Part shown: one piece after another, positions 36,592-45,015 of the stretch
How the letters are laid out: each line of letters starts with the position of its first letter
Numbering within the stretch: position 1 is the stretch's first letter
NCBI RefSeq assembly: GCF_003628535.1
Contig: NZ_RBCI01000001.1
Span: 496,001-560,000, forward strand
Source: Flavisolibacter nicotianae
GTDB taxonomy: Bacteria; Bacteroidota; Bacteroidia; Chitinophagales; Chitinophagaceae
DNA: 64,000 nucleotides
Reading direction: 5' to 3'
The notes under the pieces: model-generated
Database searches by the model: none
The model's input: the letters and a program-made list of their open reading frames with translations, nothing else
What the model was told of the DNA's origin: nothing
Position numbers and translations under genes: made by a program

Positions 36592-36966
36592 TCAGGCTTC
36601 CACGCCGGCCATCTGGCGGTTCACCCGTTCCAGCAAATCGTCGTAGTCAAATGGTTTGGGAATGAAATCGTCGGCGCCGATCGCCTGCAGGTTGTTGCTC
36701 CCGTCTTCGATGCCCGACATCAAAATGATTTTAATGCCTTTGGTCGCCGGATCGGCTTTCAACTGGCTGCACAACTCCCGCCCATCTTCTTCCTTAATAA
36801 AAACATCCATCATGATCAGCGAGGGTTGATGAATTTTAATCTTCTGCACAGCCTCGCCGATGCAGCAGGCCTGCACCACTTCATAACCTTGTCCTTTGAG
36901 GATGATCTGTACGATCAGGAGAAGGTCTTTGTTATCGTCCAGCAGAAGAATCTTTCGTTCACGCAC
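36592..36966 (-). CDS. Single-domain response regulator
   Basis: A stand-alone receiver domain of about 124 residues. KILLLDDNKD carries the acidic pair, SLIMMDVFIKEEDGREL the phosphoacceptor aspartate, ILMSG the conserved Ser/Thr, and DDFIPKPFD the lysine. There is no output domain, so it probably passes phosphate on or acts by protein contact. The start is uncertain: GTG at 36966 just before the domain is used; TTG codons up to about 37005 are possible. It follows a small gene on the same strand by about 90 bases and converges on the sensor kinase region. Confidence 0.82.
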   Translation of the reverse strand: MRERKILLLDDNKDLLLIVQIILKGQGYEVVQACCIGEAVQKIKIHQPSLIMMDVFIKEEDGRELCSQLKADPATKGIKIILMSGIEDGSNNLQAIGADDFIPKPFDYDDLLERVNRQMAGVEA

Positions 36967-37055
36967 AAAACGGCTTTTCGCCCTTTCTTCCAAAAACCTT
37001 TCCAAACTTTCAAAACGCGGCAAAGATCTGCTGCAGCGCAGCCGTGCCGGTCCAG

Positions 37056-37283
37056 TCAGGCCCCGTTTGCCTCCAGGGCGTGTACCAGGCTGGAAGTAAT
37101 TTCGTCGTGCGGCGGTGAAGCCTGCCATCCACCAGGCTCTTTTTGCAGCCATATTTCGGCCGGCAGGTCATCCCGTTGACCATTGTCGCTGCGCAAAACA
37201 GCTTTGTACACACCCTCGCCTTCCCTTTGTACGCGGTACGATGCCAGGGAACCGTTCGCCGAAAACACGCAAAAAAAATCCAT
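37056..37283 (-). CDS. Small hypothetical protein
   Basis: A 75-residue frame starting MDFFCVFSANGSLASYRVQR, with plausible secondary structure (strands VYKAVLRSD, AEIWLQKEPGGW and a final helix DEITSSLVHALEANG) and normal codon use. It has no signal peptide and I do not recognise it. It lies between recQ and the receiver gene on the same strand, 68 bases after the recQ stop. Confidence 0.5.
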   Translation of the reverse strand: MDFFCVFSANGSLASYRVQREGEGVYKAVLRSDNGQRDDLPAEIWLQKEPGGWQASPPHDEITSSLVHALEANGA

Positions 37284-37351
37284 AAAGCTGCATTTCCAAT
37301 CCGAAAGCAAAGTTCCCGGCTCGGGCCGAGCCTACCAATAGCAGAATATGC

Positions 37352-39418
37352 TTAAACGGCCGGTTTGTTTTGCAGCAAACCCCGGCTGTTAACGGCAACC
37401 TGCTTTTCCGCCTGGAGAAACTGGAGCACCTGCCAGGCTTTTTCCTTCCAGTTGGCGGGAAGCTGCGCCACCAGTTCATCGGCCGTCAGCGCTTTTTGAG
37501 CCAGGTGATTTTTGATCGCGGAGGCGATCGTTGTAAATTCATCGGTTGTCATGCCGGCCCGGCGCCGGGAGAGGCAGTTGTCGCAAATGCCACAGTCGGC
37601 TGCCGCCCCGTCGCCAAAATAGGTGCTGATGAAACGGCTACGGCAGGAACCGGTCTTCAGGTAGTCCACCATTGTTTTTACCCGCTCAATAAATTGCTCT
37701 TTGCGCCGGTTGTATTGCGCCAGGTTGATCTTCAGGTCCCGGGTGGCTACACGGTTTTTGCGGAGGATGATCTGCGGCGAATCGTTTTGCGGCGTATAGC
37801 TGATGATACCAAAGGCCGTAATGCGGCGAAGCTGTTCTTTGACCCTGGCTTCGTCTTCCCGCAGCAGGCGTGCTACAACGGCTTCGGAAATAAACACCGG
37901 GAAATCATAAATGCCTTCGTAGGTGCGAAGCAGCAGGACCAACAGCTCTTCGTGCTCCGGGTGGTTCCGGTAAAATTCGTACAACTGTTCTTTCGTGGTG
38001 GTAAAGCCAAGGGTCGATGGAATGAAATTCTTTTCGTTGTAGCTGATCCAGCCATCGCTTTCCAGCGCCTGCAGGGCATAGAGGGCCTGGTGAACATTCA
38101 GTTTGAAGTTGCGCACAAATTCATCAAAACGAAAGTCATAGCTCCTGTCCTGCCCCGTGTGCACGTGGATTTGGAGGTAGTTTCCCAGCGCTTCATAAAC
38201 CGCCTGGATTACCTCGAAGGTCGGAAACCGGGTAATATGGAGATTTTCCAGTTCCTCCACATCCTTTTCGTGGTAGAGCAGCACGGCATAGGCTTTTTTC
38301 CCGTCGCGGCCGCAACGCCCTGCTTCCTGGTAGTAGTTTTCGAGGCAGTCGGGGGCATCCACATGCACCACCAACCGCACGTCGGGCTTGTCGATGCCCA
38401 TGCCAAAAGCATTGGTGCAAACGATGATGCGGGTTTTGTTGTCGATCCAGTCCTGCTGGCGCCTGTTGCGCTGGTCCTGTGGCAGGCCCGCATGGTAAAA
38501 ATCTGCCGACAGGCCGTGCATCTGCAGCAGGGCCGCCATCTCGGTTGTGCGCTTGCGGCTTTTGCAATACACGATGGCACTACCGCCTACCTTTTTCAGA
38601 ATATCGACCAGCTTTGCAGGCTTGGCGTCTTCGCGAAAAACAGAGTAGGATAAATTTTCCCGCTTAAACGACTGCCGGAAAATCGTAAAGCCCCCCCGCC
38701 CCTCAAGGGGGGATTGGCTAGTGCACAAAGGCCCGCTTTTCGACGATACCGTGTTTTCTGCAGACTGTTTGATAGGCGAGGTTCGTGCGGTGGAAAATCC
38801 TCTCTTAGGAGGCAGGGGGGCCGCTAATTTTTCGCAGATGTCTTCCTGCACCCTTGCCGTTGCCGAAGCCGTTACAGCCAGCACCGGCACGCCGGGCAGC
38901 TCTTCCCGCAGCGCCGCAATCTTTAAATACGAAGGCCGGAAGTCGTATCCCCATTGCGAAATACAGTGTGCTTCGTCAACGGCTATCAGGTTGACATCCA
39001 GCGCGGGCAGGTATTCTTTAAAGAGCGACGTCTCCAGGCGCTCCGGCGAAACATAGAGAAACTTGAAATACGACTGCCGGGCATTTTCCAGTGTGCGGAT
39101 CACATCTTTCCGCTGCATGCCGGAATAAATAACCAGAGCGCCGATGCCGCGGCTTTTGAGGTTCTCCACCTGGTCCTTCATCAGGGCAATGAGCGGCGAC
39201 ACTACCAGGCAGATTCCTTCCTGCGCCAGGGCCGGCACCTGGTAGCAGATGGACTTGCCGCCACCGGTGGGCAGCAGGGCCAAGGTATCCTTTCCGTCAA
39301 GAATGGACTGGATAATCTCCTCCTGTTGCGGACGAAAGGCCTCATAGCCCCAGTAACGGGATAAAATGTCGTGGATAAGCAAAATGCAAAACGTCAAACG
39401 CGAGACGTGAAAATTCAT
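37352..39418 (-). CDS. recQ: RecQ-family DNA helicase carrying an in-frame repeat insertion
   Basis: A 688-residue ATP-dependent 3'-5' DNA helicase of recombination repair. Motif I is LLPTGGGKSICYQ (49-60), motif II AVDEAHCISQWG (147-157), motif III AVTASATA (181-188), motif VI YYQEAGRCGRDG, and the zinc/RQC module has CRSRFISTYFGDG ... CGICDNC. Residues 200-243 (nt 38690-38821), between motif III and motif IV, are an insertion with unusual composition (PLPPKRGF ... SPLEGRGG) that coincides exactly with a palindromic DNA element. Activity should be retained if the insert forms a surface loop. A -7 box lies 17 bases upstream. Confidence 0.93.
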   Translation of the reverse strand: MNFHVSRLTFCILLIHDILSRYWGYEAFRPQQEEIIQSILDGKDTLALLPTGGGKSICYQVPALAQEGICLVVSPLIALMKDQVENLKSRGIGALVIYSGMQRKDVIRTLENARQSYFKFLYVSPERLETSLFKEYLPALDVNLIAVDEAHCISQWGYDFRPSYLKIAALREELPGVPVLAVTASATARVQEDICEKLAAPLPPKRGFSTARTSPIKQSAENTVSSKSGPLCTSQSPLEGRGGFTIFRQSFKRENLSYSVFREDAKPAKLVDILKKVGGSAIVYCKSRKRTTEMAALLQMHGLSADFYHAGLPQDQRNRRQQDWIDNKTRIIVCTNAFGMGIDKPDVRLVVHVDAPDCLENYYQEAGRCGRDGKKAYAVLLYHEKDVEELENLHITRFPTFEVIQAVYEALGNYLQIHVHTGQDRSYDFRFDEFVRNFKLNVHQALYALQALESDGWISYNEKNFIPSTLGFTTTKEQLYEFYRNHPEHEELLVLLLRTYEGIYDFPVFISEAVVARLLREDEARVKEQLRRITAFGIISYTPQNDSPQIILRKNRVATRDLKINLAQYNRRKEQFIERVKTMVDYLKTGSCRSRFISTYFGDGAAADCGICDNCLSRRRAGMTTDEFTTIASAIKNHLAQKALTADELVAQLPANWKEKAWQVLQFLQAEKQVAVNSRGLLQNKPAV
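38690..38821. repeat. 132-bp palindromic element inserted in frame in recQ
   Basis: The two 26-base ends (38690-38715 and 38796-38821) are inverted repeats of each other with 20 of 26 matches, and each end is itself nearly palindromic (cccctcaagggg; cctctcttaggagg). The total is 132 bases, exactly 44 codons, corresponding to residues 200-243 of RecQ. The core between the ends is less G+C-rich and not palindromic. Similar ends occur in the non-coding region near 59585-59635. No target duplication was obvious. Confidence 0.8.
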
Positions 39419-39434
39419 CGCGCAGATGACTGGT

Positions 39435-39442
39435 CAAAAGTA
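39435..39442 (-). promoter_or_regulatory. -7 box of recQ
   Basis: The minus strand reads TACTTTTG, a perfect TAnnTTTG box, 16 bases before the recQ start. Confidence 0.4.
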
Positions 39443-39506
39443 GAGGGATTTAGGCACAGCAGAAAGCTTCTCCTGTTTCACATTTGACCTTTGTCGTTTC
39501 ACGTCA

Positions 39507-41627
39507 TCAAACCACCTTCTTTTGGAACAACCGCACGGAATTAATGCCCAGCACCACGTCGCTGACGCCCATGGCCAGCGCGGCAAAGGTGGGACTAAGA
39601 AAGCCCAGCGCCGCAATGGGAATAGCCACGATGTTATAGGCAAAGGCCCAGAAAAGATTTTGCTTGATGGTAAGATAGGTATGCCGGCCCAAGCCCAACG
39701 CCATGGGGAGTTTTTGCAAATCATTTCCCATCAATACCACGTGTGCGCTTTGCATAGCCATCTGCGAGGCCTCGCTCATGGAAATGCCGATTGTGGCTTT
39801 GGCCAGCGCCGGCGCATCGTTGATGCCGTCGCCAATCATTACGGTTGGCGTTGCCGCCGAAAGTTCGGCCACCTTCTGCAGTTTTTGTTCAGGTGTTTGT
39901 TCGGCAATCACGTCGCTGATGCCCAACGAGTCGGCCAGTTGACGGCAGTTGGCATACAGGTCGCCACTCAGTAAAATGGTTTTAATCCCCCTGCCCTGGA
40001 GGTACTGCACCACGGCTTTGGCCTCGGGCCTGATTTCATCGCCAAGGTCTATCCAGCCAAGCAAAGCGCCGTTGCGAAGAACGTAGACGTTGTGATTTTT
40101 CTCACCGGTTACGTCGCCGGCGATCCTGGAAGAGCCGATCGCGTACGCATTGCCCTGCATATCGGTTGCGGTCAGGCCAAGACCCTTTGTTTCTTCAATT
40201 GTTTTCCAGCGGATCTCTTCTCTCGTTTTCCACGCAGCCGCAATGCTTTTGGCCAGCGGGTGCGCCGAATATTTTTCCAGTGAATACACAATGCGTTTGA
40301 ACTCCTCTTGCGAAACATCATCCGTTGCCAATTGCCAGTTGTGGATTGCAAATTTCCCCGTGGTCAGCGTTCCGGTTTTGTCAAACACGGCCTGCGTGAT
40401 GTCTTTGAACAGTTCGAGGCTTTTCGCGTTGCGAAACAGGATGCCGTTACGGGCTGCACGGCCCAAACCCACAGCGATCGCAGCCGGTGTGGCCAGGCCC
40501 ATTGCACAGGGACAGGAAATCACCAGCACGGCAATGCTGCGCAGCAAGGCCGGCGTAAATTCTTTCAGCACGAGCCAGTTCACCACCAGGGTCACCAGCG
40601 CAATGCCGATCACCGTCGGAACAAAAATGGCGCTGATGCGGTCGGCCATCTGCTGCATGGGTGGCTTTTCGCCCTGGGCTTTTTTTACCAGGTTGATGAT
40701 GCCCGAAAGAACCGTGTCACCGCCTACCGCTGTAACCTGGGCTTTCACCGCGCCTTCTTCCACTATACTGCCGCCGATGAGGAAATCTTTTTTTGTTTTG
40801 GACACCGGCAGGCTTTCGCCGGTCAGCAGCGACTCGTTCAACTGTGCGTCGCCCCACAGGATTTTACAGTCGGCCGGCACTTGCTCACCCGTATTGATCT
40901 GTACCAGGTCGCCGACTTTCAACTGCGTGTTTTCGATGGGGAAAATATGCTCCTGGTGCTGGTCGTCGAAGGCGATCATGTTGGCCATCACCTTTTGCGA
41001 TTTCACCAGTGCCGAAAGCGACCGCTGGGTCGATTGAACGGACGCATGTTCCAGGTATTCGCCCAGAAAAACCAGCGTGATAATGGTGGCGGCCGTTTCG
41101 AAAAAAAGATAATTGTCACCCAACCCGAGGATGGCACCGGTAAGGCTATACACAAAGGCCGCCAGCGCACCGGTGGTGATCAGCACATTCATGTTGGGAA
41201 TCCCATTGCGCAGGCTCTTGATAGCCGAGCGGCCGAAAAAGGACATTCCCACGATAAATACCGGAAGCGTTAAGGCAGCCTGCACCCAGGGGTTCATGAG
41301 AAAATGAATGTGCACACCCGGTAACATGTGCAGCAACAGTACCAGTGTAAAGGGCAGACAAAACAAAAAACGCTGCAGGTGATTTTTCAGGAAGGGCTTT
41401 CGCTCCGCTGCTTTTGCCACGCCTTCCGCTTCCACTTTGTAGCCCATTGCTGCCACGCCTTTGGCCAGCTCCTGCGATTTTTGCGCTTCCACTACATCAA
41501 ATGAAACATTGCCATCGATGGCGTTGACGGAAACGTTGGAAGCGCCGCCTTTCTGCAAATATTTATTGATGGACAATGCGCAGTTGGCGCAATGCATACC
41601 ATCGACTTTCCATTGTACTTTTTCCAT
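39507..41627 (-). CDS. copA: Heavy-metal P-type ATPase, probably copper exporting
   Basis: A 706-residue P1B-type ATPase. Residues 1-70 form one heavy-metal-associated domain with DGMHCANC (Cys13/Cys16). Eight membrane helices follow in the usual order, with the transport motif CPC in VISCPCAMGLATP, the phosphorylated aspartate in VFDKTGTLTTGKF, HPLAKSI, and the hinge GDGINDAPALAKA. CPC plus a CxxC domain indicates Cu(I) (or Ag) export across the inner membrane. It is not next to a chaperone or metal regulator, and lies 195 bases from the divergent tsaE. Confidence 0.92.
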   Translation of the reverse strand: MEKVQWKVDGMHCANCALSINKYLQKGGASNVSVNAIDGNVSFDVVEAQKSQELAKGVAAMGYKVEAEGVAKAAERKPFLKNHLQRFLFCLPFTLVLLLHMLPGVHIHFLMNPWVQAALTLPVFIVGMSFFGRSAIKSLRNGIPNMNVLITTGALAAFVYSLTGAILGLGDNYLFFETAATIITLVFLGEYLEHASVQSTQRSLSALVKSQKVMANMIAFDDQHQEHIFPIENTQLKVGDLVQINTGEQVPADCKILWGDAQLNESLLTGESLPVSKTKKDFLIGGSIVEEGAVKAQVTAVGGDTVLSGIINLVKKAQGEKPPMQQMADRISAIFVPTVIGIALVTLVVNWLVLKEFTPALLRSIAVLVISCPCAMGLATPAAIAVGLGRAARNGILFRNAKSLELFKDITQAVFDKTGTLTTGKFAIHNWQLATDDVSQEEFKRIVYSLEKYSAHPLAKSIAAAWKTREEIRWKTIEETKGLGLTATDMQGNAYAIGSSRIAGDVTGEKNHNVYVLRNGALLGWIDLGDEIRPEAKAVVQYLQGRGIKTILLSGDLYANCRQLADSLGISDVIAEQTPEQKLQKVAELSAATPTVMIGDGINDAPALAKATIGISMSEASQMAMQSAHVVLMGNDLQKLPMALGLGRHTYLTIKQNLFWAFAYNIVAIPIAALGFLSPTFAALAMGVSDVVLGINSVRLFQKKVV

Positions 41628-41811
41628 GCTCTTAAGAGTTCACAAGTTGGAGAGTTCGCGAGTTCACAGGTTGGTGTTTGATGAAGCAAGTCCCCGGTTT
41701 TATCAAACCTAACTCGTAAACGTGTAAACTTGTTTTGCAAAATTACCCAAGGGCTTTCCGGCAGGCTTTGGCAGGCCGGATTATCTTTTCAACGCCGTTG
41801 CAAACAGGCGT

Positions 41812-41819
41812 TAAATTTG
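41812..41819 (+). promoter_or_regulatory. -7 box directly before tsaE
   Basis: TAAATTTG ends four bases before the tsaE ATG at 41823, so a transcript from it would be leaderless or nearly so. Confidence 0.35.
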
Positions 41820-41822
41820 TGC

Positions 41823-42272
41823 ATGACTGTTGCATTTTCCCTGGATGAATTGCCTTCGTTTGCCCACCGGTTCTGGCAGGCGGTAAAGGACACGAACGTC
41901 TTTCTTTTTTACGGCGAGATGGGTGCCGGCAAAACCACGCTCATCGAAGCACTTTGCGCAGCAAAAGGCGTGAAAGAGCGAATGGGCTCGCCAACATTTT
42001 CCATCATCAACCAGTATGCGTACCGGGAGAACGGCGAAGAGAAACTCATTTACCACATCGACCTTTACCGACTCAAAGACGAAGAAGAAATTATCCAGGC
42101 CGGCGTGGAAGACTGCGTGTACAGCGGCGCGATCTGCATGATCGAGTGGCCGCAGAAAGCACCAGGCCTGTTTGACAACAACGTGGCCAACGTCTTCATC
42201 GAACCCATCGACTCCACGCACCGCAGGGTAAAAATCGAACGGCCCGGTGGCAGTATGACGGAACAATTGTAA
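41823..42272 (+). CDS. tsaE: tRNA threonylcarbamoyladenosine biosynthesis ATPase TsaE
   Basis: P-loop protein that helps the TsaB/TsaD complex make the t6A37 modification of tRNAs reading ANN codons. The 149-residue length is typical. Walker A is FYGEMGAGKTTLIEALC (about 29-45), followed by GSPTFSIINQY, the Walker-B-like IYHIDLYRLKDEEE and CMIEWPQKA. An upstream in-frame start would add 31 residues before the conserved beginning and lies outside the -7 box. It is 32 bases upstream of alanine dehydrogenase. Confidence 0.92.
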   Translation: MTVAFSLDELPSFAHRFWQAVKDTNVFLFYGEMGAGKTTLIEALCAAKGVKERMGSPTFSIINQYAYRENGEEKLIYHIDLYRLKDEEEIIQAGVEDCVYSGAICMIEWPQKAPGLFDNNVANVFIEPIDSTHRRVKIERPGGSMTEQL

Positions 42273-42304
42273 TTTGAGCCTCCAATTGGATAGACCAACT
42301 TCTT

Positions 42305-43516
42305 ATGACGTCAAAGCCGTTAATCAGCACATCGTTCAACTACGAAACCTTAGAGGAAACACTCGACATTAAGCCCAAAGGTGCCCAGCTGCACATCGGC
42401 ATTCCCAAAGAGATTGCCTTTCAGGAAAACCGGGTTGCCCTCACACCCGACGCCGTCGGCGTTCTGGTAAGTAACGGCCACGAAGTCACCATCGAACACA
42501 ATGCCGGCGAGGGAGCCCATTTTGCAGACAGGGATTACAGTGAGGCCGGGGCCAAAATTGTTTACAACCGCGAAGACGTTTTCAAAGCGCCAATCCTGGT
42601 AAAAAGCGCTCCGATTATCGATGAAGACCTGCCGCTGTTGCAATACAACCAGCTGATCATTTCACCCATTCACCTAAGCATCCTGAAAGCGGAACTGCTG
42701 CAAAAGATGATGGAGAAACGGGTCACGGCCATCTCGTTCGAAAACCTCAAAGACGACAGCGGCTCCTATCCCATTGTGCGCAGCATGAGCGAAATTGCCG
42801 GCAGCGCAGTGATGCTGATCGCGGCACAGTACCTCGGCTCGGCCAACCACGGAAAAGGCGTTTTGCTGGGTGGCATCTCGGGCATCGCCCCTACCAAAGT
42901 GATCATTATCGGCGCCGGCATTGTGGGAGAAAACGCTGCAAGGGCGGCACTGGCACTGGGCGCATCGGTCAAGGTTTTCGACAACAGTGTTTACCGGCTG
43001 AAACGGTTGCAGGACAATATCGGCCACCGCCTGTGGACCTCGGTCATCGAGCCACGCCTGCTGGCCAAGCAGCTAAAAACATGCGAAGTGGCCGTTGGTG
43101 CATTGAGCAACGAAAGCGGCCGCACACCGATCGTTGTGACGGAAGAAATGGTGAGCAGCATGCGTCATGGCAGCGTGGTCATTGATGTCAGCATCGACCG
43201 CGGCGGCTGTTTCGAAACCTCCGAGATCACCACGCACCAGTCTCCCATTTATACAAAGTATGGCGTGATCCATTACTGTGTTCCCAATATCCCATCGGGC
43301 TTTGCCCGCACCGCTTCACAGGCCATCAGCAACGTGCTGATGCCACTCCTCCTGGAGGCTGGCGACGATGGCGGCTTTGAGCAAATGGTATGGCACCGGG
43401 TGCACCTGCGCAGCGGCATTTACATGTTTAAAGGTGCGCTGACAAACTTCTACCTGAGCGAACGCTTCAACCTGAAATACACGGACCTGAACCTGCTCAT
43501 CGCCAGCCAGCGCTGA
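42305..43516 (+). CDS. ald: Alanine dehydrogenase
   Basis: Reversibly deaminates L-alanine to pyruvate and ammonium with NAD. The 403-residue protein has IGIPKEIAFQENRVALTP near the N terminus (substrate arginine and lysine), a nucleotide-binding VIIIGAGIVGENAARAALALGASV at about 199-222, and SVVIDVSIDRGGCFETS with the aspartate and the 'DQGG'-like turn as DRGG. The Bacteroidota form has an N-terminal extension of about 25 residues here. Saccharopine-dehydrogenase-like proteins share the fold but lack this motif order. Confidence 0.88.
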   Translation: MTSKPLISTSFNYETLEETLDIKPKGAQLHIGIPKEIAFQENRVALTPDAVGVLVSNGHEVTIEHNAGEGAHFADRDYSEAGAKIVYNREDVFKAPILVKSAPIIDEDLPLLQYNQLIISPIHLSILKAELLQKMMEKRVTAISFENLKDDSGSYPIVRSMSEIAGSAVMLIAAQYLGSANHGKGVLLGGISGIAPTKVIIIGAGIVGENAARAALALGASVKVFDNSVYRLKRLQDNIGHRLWTSVIEPRLLAKQLKTCEVAVGALSNESGRTPIVVTEEMVSSMRHGSVVIDVSIDRGGCFETSEITTHQSPIYTKYGVIHYCVPNIPSGFARTASQAISNVLMPLLLEAGDDGGFEQMVWHRVHLRSGIYMFKGALTNFYLSERFNLKYTDLNLLIASQR

Positions 43517-43583
43517 TTTGTGTTTTCTTTTACCCGGTTTTCACGATACATTTATCCCGCTTAAATCTAAATACGTATTGACT

Positions 43584-44339
43584 ATGGGACTTTTTAAAGC
43601 AGGCAATCCAGCCTTCAACGAAAAAACAATCAGCAAGATTACTTATGAATCCGGCCAGGAACTGATGACCGCGAACGGCGCCATCAAAAAGTTTGGCCTT
43701 ATGCTCGTGATGCTTCTCGGTGCTGCCTCTTTTACCTGGAGCGCTTTTTACCAGGGCGTTAATGTATTACCCTGGGCAATGGGAGCTTCCATCGCCGGTT
43801 TCGTGGTAGCCCTTGTGATTATTTTCAAAAAATCGTGGGCACCCTACCTTGCCCTGGGCTATGCCCTGTTGCAAGGCTTGTTCCTCGGCGCCATTTCAGC
43901 GGTGTTTGAAGCGGCCTTCGCCGACAAATATCCCGGTATCGTTATGCAGGCTGTGATGCTGACATTCGGCGTGGCCATCGGCATGTTTGCACTTTACTAT
44001 TTCCGCATTGTTCAGGCAACGGAAACGTTTAAGAAAGTGGTGATCGGCGCCACCATCGGCATTGCCCTGTTCTACCTCGTTGCCTTGGTGATGAACCTGT
44101 TTGGCGCACAAATGCCTTACCTGCACTCGAACGGCCTCGTCGGCATCGGCATCTCTGTTTTTGTAGTTGTTGTGGCAGCCCTGAACCTGATCCTCGATTT
44201 TGACCTGATTGAGCAGGGAGCCGCACACGGCGCACCCAAATACTTCGAGTGGTATTGCGCCTTTGGCTTGCTGGTGACTATCGTTTGGCTCTATCTCGAA
44301 ATTCTGAAGCTGCTGTCGAAACTGGCTTCGCGAAAATAA
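43584..44339 (+). CDS. Bax inhibitor-1/YccA-like membrane protein
   Basis: A 251-residue integral membrane protein with about seven helices (LMLVMLLGAASFTWSAF; AMGASIAGFVVALVIIF; LALGYALLQGLFLGAISAVFE; MLTFGVAIGMFALYYF; ATIGIALFYLVALVMNLFG; GIGISVFVVVVAALNLILDFDLI; FGLLVTIVWLYLEILKLL). LQGLFLGAIS and LDFDLIEQGA are the BI-1 signatures, the latter with the paired aspartates of the pH-sensing pore. Related proteins are Ca2+ leak channels; the bacterial role is not settled. A terminator follows. Confidence 0.88.
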   Translation: MGLFKAGNPAFNEKTISKITYESGQELMTANGAIKKFGLMLVMLLGAASFTWSAFYQGVNVLPWAMGASIAGFVVALVIIFKKSWAPYLALGYALLQGLFLGAISAVFEAAFADKYPGIVMQAVMLTFGVAIGMFALYYFRIVQATETFKKVVIGATIGIALFYLVALVMNLFGAQMPYLHSNGLVGIGISVFVVVVAALNLILDFDLIEQGAAHGAPKYFEWYCAFGLLVTIVWLYLEILKLLSKLASRK

Positions 44340-44361
44340 CCGCTGCTTTTGCAAGGCACAG

Positions 44362-44402
44362 AAAAAGCCTCAACCGGTTTTTCCGGCAGAGGCTTTTTTT
44401 AT
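44362..44402 (+). terminator. Terminator after the BI-1 gene
   Basis: An aaaaagcctc/gaggcttttt stem with a 17-base loop that itself contains an accgg/ccggc-type pairing, followed by seven T. Confidence 0.8.
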
Positions 44403-44498
44403 TTCCGGCAACAGAATCCACCGTGGGCTTCTGTTGTGTCACTCACTTCAGGGTTCCGTAACGCTTCCCTGCAAGGGAAACTATTTTATCCTCTACGG

Positions 44499-44894
44499 CT
44501 AATTGGTCATCTCCGACACCCGTTTCAGGAACAGCATATCACCTTTGTCCGTGCTGAAATATGCCGGGCGGGTTTCGCTGTCAAACACCTGCCATTGAAG
44601 TAGGTCTTCGTTAACAAAGAGCAGGAGGCTTTTCAGGGTCACCACGTGCGAGGAGTCTTTTACCGCCAGGTCAAGCCAAACGGGAGATTTGCTGAAATCG
44701 GCTTTGCTGCGGGTTACCAGTTTTTTCTGCGAGCCATAAACAATGTAAATCGTGCCGCTGTCCACTATATCCAATCCTGCCCCGCTGCTGTTACGCCAAC
44801 TTCCTTTCAGGTTTTCAAAGCTGTACTTCTTTTGCGCATTTGCCACGACATTCATCGATAGAAAGAGCACCAATCCCAGGATCACCTTTTTCAT
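44499..44894 (-). CDS. Exported hypothetical protein
   Basis: A 131-residue protein with a signal peptide (MKKVILGLVLFLSMNVVANAQ). The mature part is beta-rich (FENLKGSWRNSSGAGL, DSGTIYIVYGSQKKL, VWLDLAVKDSSHVVTLKSLL, GDMLFLKRV), in the style of small lipocalin-like or 'extracellular' Bacteroidota proteins. The GxW near the start of the mature part resembles the lipocalin GxW. Function unknown; monocistronic. Confidence 0.7.
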   Translation of the reverse strand: MKKVILGLVLFLSMNVVANAQKKYSFENLKGSWRNSSGAGLDIVDSGTIYIVYGSQKKLVTRSKADFSKSPVWLDLAVKDSSHVVTLKSLLLFVNEDLLQWQVFDSETRPAYFSTDKGDMLFLKRVSEMTN

Positions 44895-45015
44895 GTCACA
44901 CATTTTTCGTTACATAATTCGTCTACATCTTTTGTAAGTGCATACGCTGTGCCATTTCCCAACTTGTGGCTTTTCACGGGCACTATTTTTTCTGCAAAAC
45001 AGCAAAAGCATTGCT

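Noticed and set aside
37370-38653. 427-codon open frame on the plus strand opposite recQ
   Set aside because: Antisense to a well-supported helicase and without recognisable domains.
40308-41273. Long plus-strand frame opposite the P-type ATPase
   Set aside because: Antisense shadow; the minus-strand ATPase motifs are continuous and complete.
41628-41722. gagttcac-type direct repeats between copA and tsaE as a CRISPR-like array
   Set aside because: Units are irregular and only a few bases long, with no spacers or cas genes.
44371-44388. Inner hairpin in the BI-1 terminator as a riboswitch-like element
   Set aside because: It is simply part of the terminator loop after the gene.
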